64,000 nucleotides of DNA from Bacteroidales bacterium (GCA_016933335.1 JAFGBD010000025.1:1-64000); one strand, 5' to 3'. Shown: positions 10,239-19,250, counted from the first letter of the stretch. Notes: generated by a model not told the origin, from the sequence alone. Translations and numbers: made by a program.

Positions 10239-10271
10239 TTTGAAAATTCATTATTTATCAATATACCTTTG
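10239..10271 (+). promoter_or_regulatory. Bacteroidota-type promoter of the complex I-like operon
   Basis: TTTG at 10239-10242 and TACCTTTG at 10264-10271 match the Bacteroidota -33 TTTG and -7 TAnnTTTG elements with a 21-base spacer. Transcription would start near 10278, leaving about 50 bases of leader before the ATG at 10327. This argues against the longer reading of the first gene from 10240. Confidence 0.65.
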
Positions 10272-10326
10272 TGAAACAGATAACAATTGTTTATTATTCG
10301 CACAGGGTTTTTCAAAAATCAATTTA

Positions 10327-10848
10327 ATGAACAAACAAAAGCAGCATGAGAAGTATTCTGTAAGAAACTTTTTTTATTTGTTTATTATTCTCATGATTAT
10401 ATGGATGGCTCTTGCGTTGAGTTTGAATAAGCAGGAATTGTATACAGGAATTATAGTGAGTTTTGTTCTTTCCCTCGCATTATACAGGAGTTTTCAAATA
10501 ATAGGATTCCCAAAAGTCACTATCAGGAAGGTTGCTGCTCTCTGCATTTATATCATCGTCCTCTTCAAAGAAATAGTCATAGCCAATCTTGATGTAGCTT
10601 ATCGGGTTATACATCCGAAAATGCCTATAAAGCCGGGAATTGTTATCATTAAAACGGAGTTAAAGCAGGATCTGGCTAAAATGATTCTTGCCAATTCAAT
10701 TACCCTCACTCCGGGTACATTTACATTAAACATTGAGGAAGATCGCCTTTTAATTCACTGGATAAACGTAAAAACAGACGATATTGACGAAGCCACGCAA
10801 ATTATCGGAAAAAAATTTGAAAAATATCTGAAAATCATATTCAATTAA
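10327..10848 (+). CDS. mrpE: Mrp/Mnh antiporter subunit E-like protein (MbxA-like)
   Basis: 173 residues from MNKQKQHEKY; the upstream in-frame extension lies over the promoter. Two or three N-terminal membrane helices followed by a cytosolic domain with MILANSITLTPGTFTLNIE, the signature of MrpE/MnhE/MbhA. In Mbh/Mbx-type complexes this subunit is part of the ion-translocating membrane arm. It is separated from the other Mrp-type genes by a flavoprotein and an ArsR gene, an unusual arrangement. Confidence 0.9.
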   Translation: MNKQKQHEKYSVRNFFYLFIILMIIWMALALSLNKQELYTGIIVSFVLSLALYRSFQIIGFPKVTIRKVAALCIYIIVLFKEIVIANLDVAYRVIHPKMPIKPGIVIIKTELKQDLAKMILANSITLTPGTFTLNIEEDRLLIHWINVKTDDIDEATQIIGKKFEKYLKIIFN

Positions 10849-10863
10849 TCTTTTGAAATAATC

Positions 10864-12216
10864 ATGAAAAAGATGGGAAAGGAAATAGTTATTATTGGAG
10901 GAGGACCTGCCGGTGTAACAGCTGCCATTACGGCAAGAAGATACTACCCGGAGACAAATATTACTTTAATCCGTAAAGAAGAAAAAGCATTGATCCCATG
11001 TGGAATACCATACATGTTTGGAACTCTGGACTCGGCAGAGAAGAACCTGATTCCTGATCAGCTTCTTACAGGTAATAATATCAACCTGGTAATTGACGAG
11101 GCAAGTTCAATAGACAGAGATTCAGGAACCGTCATTACTTCAGCAGGTAAAAATTTTATTTACGATCGATTGATTCTTGCGTTAGGCTCATCTCCCTTGA
11201 TACCATCAATACCTGGGGTTGAACTAAATAATGTATATGCAGTCAGGAAGGATTTGGAATACCTTAAAGATCTGTCAAAAAAGCTGGATCAGTCAAAAGA
11301 TGTGGTAATAATCGGAGGAGGATTCATAGGGCTGGAATTTGCTGATGAATTTATGAAAAGAGGAAACCTGAAGGTTACAATTATTGAACTTCTTCCCCAT
11401 TGTTTGCTCCTTGCCTGTGACGAAGAGATTTGCAAACGCGTAGAAAACAAACTTTTAGAGAGAGGTGTGAATATCAATGTAGGGGCAAAGGCCGGAGCCA
11501 TTTCAGGCAAAAACCAGGTGGAGTATGTTGAATTGGAAAGCGGTGATAAGATTAAGGCAGATACTGTAATTCTGGGTATTGGGGTCAAACCGAATGTAAA
11601 TCTGGCGTTGGAATGCCACCTGGCTGCCGATGGAAGAGAGGGGATACAGGTAGATGATTTTATGCGGACCAGTGATGAAAATATATTCGCCATTGGTGAT
11701 TGCGCAAAGAAAAGGTGTTATTTAAGCGGACTGCCGAAAGGAGTCTGGCTGGCTTCTATGGGAACTACCGAAGCTCGAATTGCCGGTGCTAACCTTTTTA
11801 ATGTTCGCAGAAGGTCGGATTGTGCAATCGGCATCTTTTCTACCTGTTTTGGTGACTTGGCTGTTGGTTCAGCAGGACTAACCGAATCTGCAGCCAGAGA
11901 AATGGGAATGGATGTGGTAACAGGAGAATCTGTGGCTCCTGATAAACACCCTGGATCAATTCCCGGAGCTCAGGAATTGGGTATAAAACTGGTTTTTGAA
12001 AAGGATACTGGATTGCTGATAGGCGGACAAGTTTATGGTGGAGTATCGGTGGGTGAAAAGATCAACTTCATTGGAGCACTTATTCAACATAAAATGAGAG
12101 CTGATGAAGTATGTACCTTTCAAATGGGAACACACCCCCTTCTTACCGCTTCGCCTATTGCCTATCAGTTGATTAATGCAGCTCAGCTGGCCGTCATGAA
12201 ACTGAGAAAATCATAA
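10864..12216 (+). CDS. CoA-disulfide reductase / NAD(P)H sulfur oxidoreductase-like flavoprotein
   Basis: 450 residues. Two Rossmann motifs: FAD-binding IIGGGPAGVTAA (10-21) and NAD(P)-binding VVIIGGGFIGLEFADE near 143-158. The single redox cysteine C46 in IPCGIPY is that of CoA-disulfide reductase, NADH oxidase (Nox) and archaeal Nsr. Dimerisation domain at the C-terminus with FQMGTHPLLTASP. By family it reduces CoA-disulfides, persulfides or polysulfide, or O2, with NAD(P)H; which one is undecided. It sits 15 bases after mrpE, inside the operon for the Mbx-like complex, which favours sulfur or thiol redox. A paralog is at 38578. Confidence 0.85.
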   Translation: MKKMGKEIVIIGGGPAGVTAAITARRYYPETNITLIRKEEKALIPCGIPYMFGTLDSAEKNLIPDQLLTGNNINLVIDEASSIDRDSGTVITSAGKNFIYDRLILALGSSPLIPSIPGVELNNVYAVRKDLEYLKDLSKKLDQSKDVVIIGGGFIGLEFADEFMKRGNLKVTIIELLPHCLLLACDEEICKRVENKLLERGVNINVGAKAGAISGKNQVEYVELESGDKIKADTVILGIGVKPNVNLALECHLAADGREGIQVDDFMRTSDENIFAIGDCAKKRCYLSGLPKGVWLASMGTTEARIAGANLFNVRRRSDCAIGIFSTCFGDLAVGSAGLTESAAREMGMDVVTGESVAPDKHPGSIPGAQELGIKLVFEKDTGLLIGGQVYGGVSVGEKINFIGALIQHKMRADEVCTFQMGTHPLLTASPIAYQLINAAQLAVMKLRKS

Positions 12217-12240
12217 TGTTCGGAACAACCAGGATTATTG

Positions 12241-12510
12241 ATGAAAAAAAATTTTGAACAACTGGCAGATTGTATGAGAGCTTTAGGACATCCGATACGG
12301 TTGCAGATTGTGAAAGGTCTGATCAATAACGAATGCAACGTTACCCAGATTCAGCATAATTTAGGTATTCCGCAATCTACCATTTCCCAGCACCTGAAAG
12401 TTCTTAAAAATGCAGGAATTATTGAAAGCAGAAGAGAAGGAACAATGGTATGCTATAAAGTTATCGCTCATTGGGTCATAGAATTAATCACAGACATGCG
12501 AAAGAAATAA
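12241..12510 (+). CDS. ArsR-family winged-helix regulator
   Basis: 89 residues from the ATG at 12241 (the codon before is TTG, a possible but weaker start). Helix-turn-helix region IQHNLGIPQSTISQHLKVLK and wing ESRREGTMVCYKV. Three cysteines at 11, 32 and 71, none in a CxxC pair; C11 in LADCMRALGHP is at the site where several thiol- or sulfur-sensing ArsR proteins carry a Cys. No typical zinc-site His/Asp set was noticed. Between the flavoprotein and mrpF, so probably the local regulator of the operon. Confidence 0.9.
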   Translation: MKKNFEQLADCMRALGHPIRLQIVKGLINNECNVTQIQHNLGIPQSTISQHLKVLKNAGIIESRREGTMVCYKVIAHWVIELITDMRKK

Positions 12511-12515
12511 TTTTT

Positions 12516-12551
12516 TTGAATTCAATATCTGATAATTTGAATATACAAATT
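12516..12551. promoter_or_regulatory. Two palindromes between arsR and mrpF, possible operators
   Basis: TTGAATTCAA at 12516-12525 is a perfect palindrome and AATTTG-AATATA-CAAATT at 12534-12551 is a perfect 6+6 inverted repeat. They sit in the 67-base gap after the ArsR gene and could be its binding sites controlling an internal promoter. AT-rich sequence makes such repeats easy by chance. Confidence 0.35.
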
Positions 12552-12577
12552 CATAAATATAATTAAAACCGGTAGTT

Positions 12578-12829
12578 ATGACAACCTTGATTTTTATAAT
12601 TATCATCTGCATTGGAATTGTCCTCTGCATCATACGTATGGGGATTGGGCCTACAGCAGCAGACAGAGCAATCGCAGTGGATACAGCTACCACTGTTGTT
12701 GTTGCCTTGTTGGTATTACTCGGTTTTGTTTTTGACAGATATATATACCTGGATGTCGCTTTGGTTTATTCAATTGTCTCTTTTGTAGGATTAATAGCTA
12801 TTGCAAGATACTTAGAAAAAGGAATATAG
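12578..12829 (+). CDS. mrpF: Mrp subunit F-like protein (MbxB-like)
   Basis: 83 residues, three membrane helices, with the conserved RMGIGPTAADRAIAVDT stretch of MrpF/MnhF/MbhB. Part of the cation/proton-translocating module. One base separates its stop from the next start; the operon continues with overlaps. Confidence 0.9.
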   Translation: MTTLIFIIIICIGIVLCIIRMGIGPTAADRAIAVDTATTVVVALLVLLGFVFDRYIYLDVALVYSIVSFVGLIAIARYLEKGI

Positions 12830-12830
12830 T

Positions 12831-13157
12831 ATGGATATTTTCGGCATGATCATAACCGGTATTGGAGTTGTTTTTCTTTTCCTAGGCAGTTTGGGTATCC
12901 TCAGGATGCCGGATGTCTATAACAGGGTCCAGGTAGGAACGAAATGCACCACATTGGGTAATTTTTTAACCATTATCGGAGTTGGAATCATGCAACCGGA
13001 ATGGTTCTGGAAGACATTAATCATCGCGATATTTGTGCTTGTATCCAATCCTGTTTCAAGCCATGCACTAGGGAGAGCTGCCAGAAAGAACGGGATTTCA
13101 TTATGCGATAAAAGCATTGTGGATAAAACGGAAGAATTTAAAGAACATACTGAGTAA
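12831..13157 (+). CDS. mrpG: Mrp subunit G-like protein (MbxC-like)
   Basis: 108 residues, three membrane helices, with LGILRMPDVYNRVQVGTKCT and the PVSSHALGRAA motif, both diagnostic for MrpG/MnhG/MbhC. Membrane-arm subunit of the complex. Confidence 0.9.
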   Translation: MDIFGMIITGIGVVFLFLGSLGILRMPDVYNRVQVGTKCTTLGNFLTIIGVGIMQPEWFWKTLIIAIFVLVSNPVSSHALGRAARKNGISLCDKSIVDKTEEFKEHTE

Positions 13158-13159
13158 AT

Positions 13160-13399
13160 ATGGAAATAGTTATACTTATACTCGTCTTTCTTATGATTGT
13201 TTCGGCAATAGCAGCACTCATTTTTAAAGATTTGATGAATGCAGTAATTGCTTCTTGTGTAGTAAGTCTAATTGCAGCTGTTTTGTTTTATTTTCTTCAG
13301 GCACCCGATGTAGCCATGGCTGAAGCAGCTATTGGTGCTGCATTGGTAACGGGAATTTTTGTTATTGCTGTTAAAAGAACCAAAAGATTTGAAGAATGA
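13160..13399 (+). CDS. MbhD/MrpA C-terminal-like subunit
   Basis: 79 residues, three helices, with LMNAVIASCVVSLIAAVLFY and APDVAMAEAAIGAAL, the MbhD signature that also forms the C-terminal part of large MrpA. Stop overlaps the next start by four bases. Confidence 0.88.
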   Translation: MEIVILILVFLMIVSAIAALIFKDLMNAVIASCVVSLIAAVLFYFLQAPDVAMAEAAIGAALVTGIFVIAVKRTKRFEE

Positions 13400-14082
13400 G
13401 AAAGCTGATTAGCCTGATATTATTGGTAATAATTGCCGGAGGCATTGTATTATCATTAAAAGAAATACCTTTCGGTATTTCGAAAATAAAAATTGGTGAT
13501 TATTATATTAAAAAAGGAATAGAAGAAACGGGAGCCACAAACATTGTGACTTCAGTAGTGGTCAGTTACCGTGGATTTGATACATTGGGCGAAATTACCA
13601 TATTGTTTACTGCAGCCATAGGTTTATCAGCTGTTTTGGGTACCTACAGAAAGAGAAAAGCCGGTGAAAAAGTGGAACCGCCAAGTTTCATTGTTAAAAC
13701 CGGGTGCCGGTTTTTATTTCCAATTCTTCTTCTTGTTGGCGCCTACATCTTTATACACGGACATCTTACTCCCGGAGGCGGATTTCAGGGCGGGGCAATT
13801 ATTGCCTCTGCTTTCCTTCTCATGTATCTTGGATGCGAAGGAAAAAGGATCAATGAAAACACAAGCATAGTCGTTGAAGTTTTGGGGGCCTTAACATTTA
13901 TTGTATTAGGAATAATAGGCCTGACAATCGGAAAAGATTTTCTTTTCAATTTTTTACCCAAAGGAGAACCCAATACTCTGTTAAGTGCGGGTATTATTCC
14001 TGTCATATATATCGCGATCGGATTTAAAGTCGGTTCGGAATTAGCAGGCATTATTGATCACTTAATAGAGAAAAACCAATGA
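13396..14082 (+). CDS. mrpB: MbhE plus MrpB/MbhF-like fused membrane subunit
   Basis: 228 residues. The first 80 (IVTSVVVSYRGFDTLGEITI then an AAIGLSAVLG helix) are MbhE-like; the rest, with GHLTPGGGFQGGAIIASAF, is MrpB/MnhB/MbhF. In Mbh the two are separate genes; here they are one chain, as is also reported for Mbx-type clusters. Overlaps both neighbours by four bases. Confidence 0.88.
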   Translation: MRKLISLILLVIIAGGIVLSLKEIPFGISKIKIGDYYIKKGIEETGATNIVTSVVVSYRGFDTLGEITILFTAAIGLSAVLGTYRKRKAGEKVEPPSFIVKTGCRFLFPILLLVGAYIFIHGHLTPGGGFQGGAIIASAFLLMYLGCEGKRINENTSIVVEVLGALTFIVLGIIGLTIGKDFLFNFLPKGEPNTLLSAGIIPVIYIAIGFKVGSELAGIIDHLIEKNQ

Positions 14083-14438
14083 ATTTTTTAAGTGAATACA
14101 TCTATTATATTGGTGCTTTCAGCCTCATTTTTATTGGTTTGTTTATTGTACTGGCCAAAAAGAATCTGATCAAAGTTATTATTGGATTAAGTATTGTTGA
14201 TACAGGAATAAACCTGTTTCTTATCACCCTTGGCTATATCAGAGGAGGAACGGCTCCTGTATTTTCAAAACCGGGCCTGAAAGCGGAGAATATGGTTGAT
14301 CCGGTTCCGCAGGCCTTAGTTTTGACTGCCATTGTAATCGGAGTAGCTGTACTGGCCCTGGCACTGACTTTAGCTATCAAATTATACAAACATTACGGCA
14401 CCCTTAATCTGCGTAAAATAAAAGAACAAAAATGGTAA
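14079..14438 (+). CDS. mrpC: Mrp subunit C / NuoK-like protein (MbxG-like)
   Basis: 119 residues, three helices. IVDTGINLFLITLGYIRGG and DPVPQALVLTAIVIGVAVLA are typical of MrpC/NuoK, with the conserved acidic residue in the middle helix. Overlaps the next gene by seven bases. Confidence 0.92.
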   Translation: MNFLSEYIYYIGAFSLIFIGLFIVLAKKNLIKVIIGLSIVDTGINLFLITLGYIRGGTAPVFSKPGLKAENMVDPVPQALVLTAIVIGVAVLALALTLAIKLYKHYGTLNLRKIKEQKW

Positions 14439-15907
14439 ACCCGATACTCTTAATTGTCATACCATTAGGTCTTGCATTTGTTGTTCCGCTTTTCAGATTT
14501 ATTTCGAAGAAAATCGAAAAGTTTATTCCTTTTTTTGCCTTGCTCGCAAATCTTATCATATCCCTGACACTTTTTCCTCATGTTTTGGAAAAACCCATTC
14601 ATGTTTCCATAGGAGGTTTCCTTCCTCCCCTGGGCATTAATCTTGTTGCAGGACCGCTGGGAATTTTATTTGCCATGCTTATAGCACTGGTTGGTTTCCT
14701 GGTTTCGATTTATGCATTTGCTTATATAAAAGAAAAGGATCAGGAAAAATACCATATACTTTATCTGCTTTTACTAACCGGCGCTACGGGAGTGGTTCTT
14801 ACCGGCGACATATTCAACCTCTTTGTTTTTTTTGAAATTCTTTGTATTTCTTCTTATTCTCTGGTAGCTTATTTCGGAGATAAGCCCGGTATCGAATCTG
14901 CCGTAAAGTATCTCATTCAGGGGGCTGTTGGATCGAGTTTGGTACTTATTGGTATAGGTTTGCTTTATGGTCAGTTCGGAACACTTAATATGGCTGATAT
15001 TGCCAGCAATATCCATTCGGTTCATTCCATTTCAGTTTTTATACCGTTGGTTTTGTTAATTACCGGCTTTGGGGTCGAAGCAGCAATTTTCCCTCTCAAT
15101 GCCTGGTTGCCGGATGCACACTCTTCTGCTCCTTCATCCATAAGTGCCATTTTATCAGGAATAGCCATTGAAGTGGGCCTCTATGCAATTGTGAGAGTTG
15201 TGTTTACTTTATTTGGAGCTTCAAGTATCCTGACCTTCCTGTTATTTTTAGGGGTGATCACATTATTGATTGGTGAATTATGTGCTTTCAACCAGGAAAA
15301 CATCAAAAGAATGCTTGCCTATTCAAGTATAGGACAAATCGGCCTCATAGTGTTTGCCTTATCAATCGGTTCACTTTCCGGGATAAACGGGGGATTATTT
15401 CAACTGGTGAGTCATACGCTTTCAAAGGCTTTGTTGTTCCTGGCCGCAGGATACATGATATTCCGTAGCGGTTCGATGAATATTTCTTCGTTCGAAGGCA
15501 TGGGAAAAAAAATGCCTTATACTTCATTCGCTTTTACAATTGGTGCTTTCTCTATCGTAGGATTACCTCCATTCATAGGCTTTCCGGGTAAATTTATGAT
15601 ACTGAAAGCGGCATTATTCGAACAGGATATCTTGTTTACAATACTTGTTTTTCTCATCCTGCTGGCAACCATCATCGAGGGAGCCTATTTCTTCAGGGTA
15701 GTGCAGACTATTTATTTTAAAGGTGAAAAAAGCACCCCTGGCCAGGAACGGGAGATCGCCCCATTAAGTGTTTTAATACCTGTATTCATTTTTGTGGGAC
15801 TGATAGTGGTGATAGGAATATATCCAAAGCTGATAACAGAGATACTGGAATCATCCGCTTCAGAATTATTGAACAGAGCTGATTATATAAAAAACATTCT
15901 GCCATGA
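14432..15907 (+). CDS. mrpD: MrpD/MbxH-like proton-conducting subunit with Glu in place of two channel Lys
   Basis: 491 residues, about 14 helices. The conserved Glu of helix 5 is present (E135 in FFEILCISSY). In the following half-channel the usual Lys of GxxxKxAxFPLH is Glu (E216 in GFGVEAAIFPLN) and the Lys of LSxxxxKxGxY is also Glu (E247 in SGIAIEVGLY). The sister subunit at 15904 keeps both Lys. This may reflect a subfamily with different ion chemistry. Four-base overlap with the next gene. Confidence 0.9.
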   Translation: MVNPILLIVIPLGLAFVVPLFRFISKKIEKFIPFFALLANLIISLTLFPHVLEKPIHVSIGGFLPPLGINLVAGPLGILFAMLIALVGFLVSIYAFAYIKEKDQEKYHILYLLLLTGATGVVLTGDIFNLFVFFEILCISSYSLVAYFGDKPGIESAVKYLIQGAVGSSLVLIGIGLLYGQFGTLNMADIASNIHSVHSISVFIPLVLLITGFGVEAAIFPLNAWLPDAHSSAPSSISAILSGIAIEVGLYAIVRVVFTLFGASSILTFLLFLGVITLLIGELCAFNQENIKRMLAYSSIGQIGLIVFALSIGSLSGINGGLFQLVSHTLSKALLFLAAGYMIFRSGSMNISSFEGMGKKMPYTSFAFTIGAFSIVGLPPFIGFPGKFMILKAALFEQDILFTILVFLILLATIIEGAYFFRVVQTIYFKGEKSTPGQEREIAPLSVLIPVFIFVGLIVVIGIYPKLITEILESSASELLNRADYIKNILP

Positions 15908-17760
15908 ATCTGAGTATTATACTCGCAATTGCTTTTGGTGGTGCTTTATTAACTTATTTTTCAGGAAAAATATCGAAAAAGGCAAGGGATGTTTTAGCTG
16001 TACTGATTTCCCTGGTTATAGCAGTTATTCTTGCTTTCTTTTATAATACTTCTTCCCGGGAGATTTTTTATACAGGATTTTTAGATTTTCCACTTATTTT
16101 AAGAATAGACACATTTTCATGGTTTTTTGCTTTTACCATTGCTGTTATAGGTTCATTCTCAATAATTTTCTCCTTAAGTTATATAAGAAAAAAAGGAAAC
16201 ACAGACTATTACTACACCATGATGTTGCTGGTCATTGCAAGTATGATAGGAATTATATTGTCCGGCGACCTGGTATCATTCTATATATTCTGGGAAATTA
16301 TGTCATGGAGCACATTTCTTCTTATAAGCTACAATCGTGGCCCCGCGATTGCCGCCGGAATAAAGTACATCATAATGTCTGTGACTGGTTCTGTGGCAAT
16401 GCTTGTCGGTATTATTTCGTTGTATTCACATTACGGTACGGTAATATATACAGAACTCTCCGGACTTCTTTATAATGCTTCATCAGGATATACAATATTC
16501 ATTTTTGTTCTGTTTTTTATCGCACTGGGAATTAAGAATGCCATATGGCCACTTCATGTCTGGCTCCCTCCGGCACATTCAGAAGCGCCCTCTCCGTTCA
16601 GCGCTGTTCTTTCCGGCACCCTGATAAAAATAGGCACTTACGGTATCATTTTGTTGATATATGTAATTGTCAAAATCAATGTTTTTCTGAATCTGGGTGA
16701 AGGTATCGTAAGCGCCCGTTATATAATTGCCGTTACCGGAGCCATTACAATCCTCATTCCCACTTTTATTGCCCTGCTCCAGGATGATGCCAAAAGACTT
16801 CTTGCCTGGTCCACTATCGCACAGGCGGGGTATATCATTTTAGGAATTGCTTATGGTACAAGCGAAAGTGTGGCCAGTGGCATGTTTCACTTTTTTAACC
16901 ATGCCATTTTTAAAGCTCTTCTTTTTATGGTTGTCGGGGCAGTTGAATACCGGACAAACGGAGTAAGGGACCTGAATTCACTCGGAGGCTTAATTAAAAA
17001 AATGCCTGTCACTTTTGTTGGTGGATTGATTGGTATTTGCGGACTGATAGGGGTACCGTTAACGAACGGATTTGTTTCAAAATGGCTGATTTATAAAACG
17101 TTGATAATTAATAACTCTCCCTTCCTTGCATTTGCTGCATTATTGGGTACCTGGGGAACCATATTGTACAGTTATAAATTACTGCATAATATGTTCCTGG
17201 GTCAGCTGCCTGAAAAATACGAAAAGTTGGAAAGAGCCCCATTTTCTATGCAATTGCCAATTGTGATTCTTTCGCTTGCAATCATACTGTTTGGTATTCT
17301 TCCCGGATTACCGCTTAAGGTTATTAACTCCATTGAATCGGGTTTTGGTCTGGAACCTTTAACGATAAATATATGGGGAATTACCTCGGATACAGGTACA
17401 ATAAATATGCTTAACCTGTTCGTTGCTGTCTTTTTAATTGGTATAATGATATGGTTGATATTCAAAGGAAGTAAAAAATCAGCAGGAATTGGTCAGTACG
17501 ACAACTATGCCGCCGGAACAACAGTTCCGAAGAATAAATACCACTATTCAGTTGATTTTTATGGTCCTCTGCACAGAATGATCAGTCCGTATCTGAGAGA
17601 TTTCATCGATGATTTTTACATGAGCCTTGCACGGAGCATTAAAAATCTGGGCAATGGAATACGACGAATTTATACAGGAGATGTCGGATATTATGCAATA
17701 TATATCATGCTGTTTCTTGCATTATTAATTTTTATTCAAATAAAATGGAAGTTATGGTAA
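15904..17760 (+). CDS. NuoL/MbxH'-like proton-conducting subunit
   Basis: 618 residues, about 14 core helices plus a C-terminal extension ending in a further helix (YAIYIMLFLALLIFI). Channel Lys present in GIKNAIWPLHVWLPP and SGTLIKIGTYG; Glu in FYIFWEIMSWS. A second antiporter-like subunit after the MrpD type, as in mbx (H and H'). The stop TAA overlaps the ATG of the NuoH-like gene by one base. Confidence 0.9.
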   Translation: MNLSIILAIAFGGALLTYFSGKISKKARDVLAVLISLVIAVILAFFYNTSSREIFYTGFLDFPLILRIDTFSWFFAFTIAVIGSFSIIFSLSYIRKKGNTDYYYTMMLLVIASMIGIILSGDLVSFYIFWEIMSWSTFLLISYNRGPAIAAGIKYIIMSVTGSVAMLVGIISLYSHYGTVIYTELSGLLYNASSGYTIFIFVLFFIALGIKNAIWPLHVWLPPAHSEAPSPFSAVLSGTLIKIGTYGIILLIYVIVKINVFLNLGEGIVSARYIIAVTGAITILIPTFIALLQDDAKRLLAWSTIAQAGYIILGIAYGTSESVASGMFHFFNHAIFKALLFMVVGAVEYRTNGVRDLNSLGGLIKKMPVTFVGGLIGICGLIGVPLTNGFVSKWLIYKTLIINNSPFLAFAALLGTWGTILYSYKLLHNMFLGQLPEKYEKLERAPFSMQLPIVILSLAIILFGILPGLPLKVINSIESGFGLEPLTINIWGITSDTGTINMLNLFVAVFLIGIMIWLIFKGSKKSAGIGQYDNYAAGTTVPKNKYHYSVDFYGPLHRMISPYLRDFIDDFYMSLARSIKNLGNGIRRIYTGDVGYYAIYIMLFLALLIFIQIKWKLW

Positions 17761-18659
17761 TGACTACTATACTCGAAATCATATTCATCATTTTGTTGGC
17801 AGGTATCATCGGACTGTTTTTTCTTGGATTATCAAGAAAAATAATGGCAAGAATTCACTGGCGTTACGGGCCACCTATCACTCAGCCGCTTATAGATATC
17901 ATCAAACTGTTCAATCAGACAAGCATGAGTCATGGGTTCTTATTTAATTTCGGAATCATTTTCTCTCTGGCAGGCTCTGTTGTTGTGCTGTTATTTCTTC
18001 CTTTTGGAAGAATATGCCCTTTAAGCGACTCGGGAGGATTGCTTGTTATCCTTTACCTCATGCTTATTGCCCCTTTAGGATTGGCACTGAGTGGTGGTGA
18101 AGCCGCCAATCCCTATACAAGTATCGGAATATCCAGGAAGTTGCTGTTAGCCTTTGGTTATGAGCTTCCCCTATTGCTTATTCTTCTAACTGTAATGACA
18201 CATTATAATACCATTTCCATTGTTGAAATAGTCAACAAACAATTCCAGGCAGGATGGTCTTTTCAGCACCTTTCTTTGCTTTTGCCAGGCATTGCTTATA
18301 TTTTAATCCTTCCTGCCATATTGGGTTTCCGGCCTTTTGAATTGATCCAGGCACCGCAGGAAATTTCATCGGGGCCTATGGCCGAATACAGTGGTAAATT
18401 TTTGGCACTCACAACCATACAACATGCTTTTAATATATTTATCAGCATATCCCTTTTTACAAATCTATTTTTGGGAGGAGCTGCAAATCCGGGATATTTC
18501 TTTTTAAAAATACTCGCAGTATTTGTTATTTTTCTTTTTGCTAATGCTGTTTTTCCGCGCTTCAGAATAGAGCAGGCCATCAAATACCTGTGGAGATGGC
18601 CAAGTATACTGGCATTTGCAGGGTTGATTATTGTTTTAATAACCGGTAAGAATTTTTAA
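17760..18659 (+). CDS. NuoH/HyfC-like membrane anchor subunit (MbxM-like)
   Basis: 299 residues from the ATG at 17760, which overlaps the previous stop as TAATG; upstream in-frame ATGs at 17745 and 17754 are alternatives. Eight or so helices with ARIHWRYGPPITQPLIDIIK, SGGEAANPYTSIGISRK and PFELIQAPQEISSGPMAEYS, the conserved cytosolic loops that contact the peripheral arm and line the quinone-cavity region in complex I. Confidence 0.92.
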   Translation: MTTILEIIFIILLAGIIGLFFLGLSRKIMARIHWRYGPPITQPLIDIIKLFNQTSMSHGFLFNFGIIFSLAGSVVVLLFLPFGRICPLSDSGGLLVILYLMLIAPLGLALSGGEAANPYTSIGISRKLLLAFGYELPLLLILLTVMTHYNTISIVEIVNKQFQAGWSFQHLSLLLPGIAYILILPAILGFRPFELIQAPQEISSGPMAEYSGKFLALTTIQHAFNIFISISLFTNLFLGGAANPGYFFLKILAVFVIFLFANAVFPRFRIEQAIKYLWRWPSILAFAGLIIVLITGKNF

Positions 18660-18671
18660 AACTGATTGGAT

Positions 18672-19250
18672 ATGGATAGGAACAATCTAGGTAAATGGCT
18701 CAAATCGCCGGGCAAAATGGGACAAAAGTATTCGCTCCATGCCTTGTATTTTTGTACGGGTTGCGGAATCATTGAAATACCTCCAAGTATAACAACACGC
18801 TGGGATGCGGAGAGGTTTGGTGTAATTCCTGTTGCCACACCCAGGCAGGCAAACCTGTTTTTAATCACAGGATATGTTTCTGTTAAAACTTTAAGATATA
18901 TTATCCGTTCCTACGAACAGATGCCCGAGCCCAAGTTTACCGTCGGATTCGGATCATGTCCGATTAACGGGGGAATGTACTGGGACTCCTATAACACCAT
19001 TAAGCATCTGGACAAATATATTCCTGTTGACGGCTGGATTGCAGGATGTATGCCCAGGCCCGAAGCCGTGTTTGTTGCTGTAACCCATTTGTGGACATTA
19101 ATTGACAAGGGAATGGCAGATGGCTATAATAAGTACAGGGCTAATTATCAATATTACAGGGAAAACCAGGAAAAAATTCTGGGGAAACTGGAATGGCCGC
19201 CATTGTTTTCAAAAAATATAAAACATGAAGAATACAGGACAATTGCTTAA
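18672..19250 (+). CDS. NuoB-like Fe-S subunit (MbxJ-like)
   Basis: 192 residues from ATG 18672. The proximal cluster ligands are C28, C31 (FCTGCGIIE), C96 (GFGSCPINGG) and C126 (AGCMPRPE). A C-x2-C spacing for the first pair is the hydrogenase/Mbx form; true NuoB has adjacent cysteines. Passes electrons between the Fe-S chain and the NuoD-like subunit. Overlaps the NuoC-like gene by 26 bases. Confidence 0.92.
   Translation: MDRNNLGKWLKSPGKMGQKYSLHALYFCTGCGIIEIPPSITTRWDAERFGVIPVATPRQANLFLITGYVSVKTLRYIIRSYEQMPEPKFTVGFGSCPINGGMYWDSYNTIKHLDKYIPVDGWIAGCMPRPEAVFVAVTHLWTLIDKGMADGYNKYRANYQYYRENQEKILGKLEWPPLFSKNIKHEEYRTIA

Noticed and set aside
10240-10326. N-terminal extension of the MrpE-like protein
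   Set aside because: The extension coincides with the promoter elements at 10239-10271, and the family alignment begins at the later Met.
12217-12227. TGTTCGGAACA palindrome before arsR
   Set aside because: Half sites are turned outward compared with TGAAC-N4-GTTCA, and the spacing differs; probably chance.
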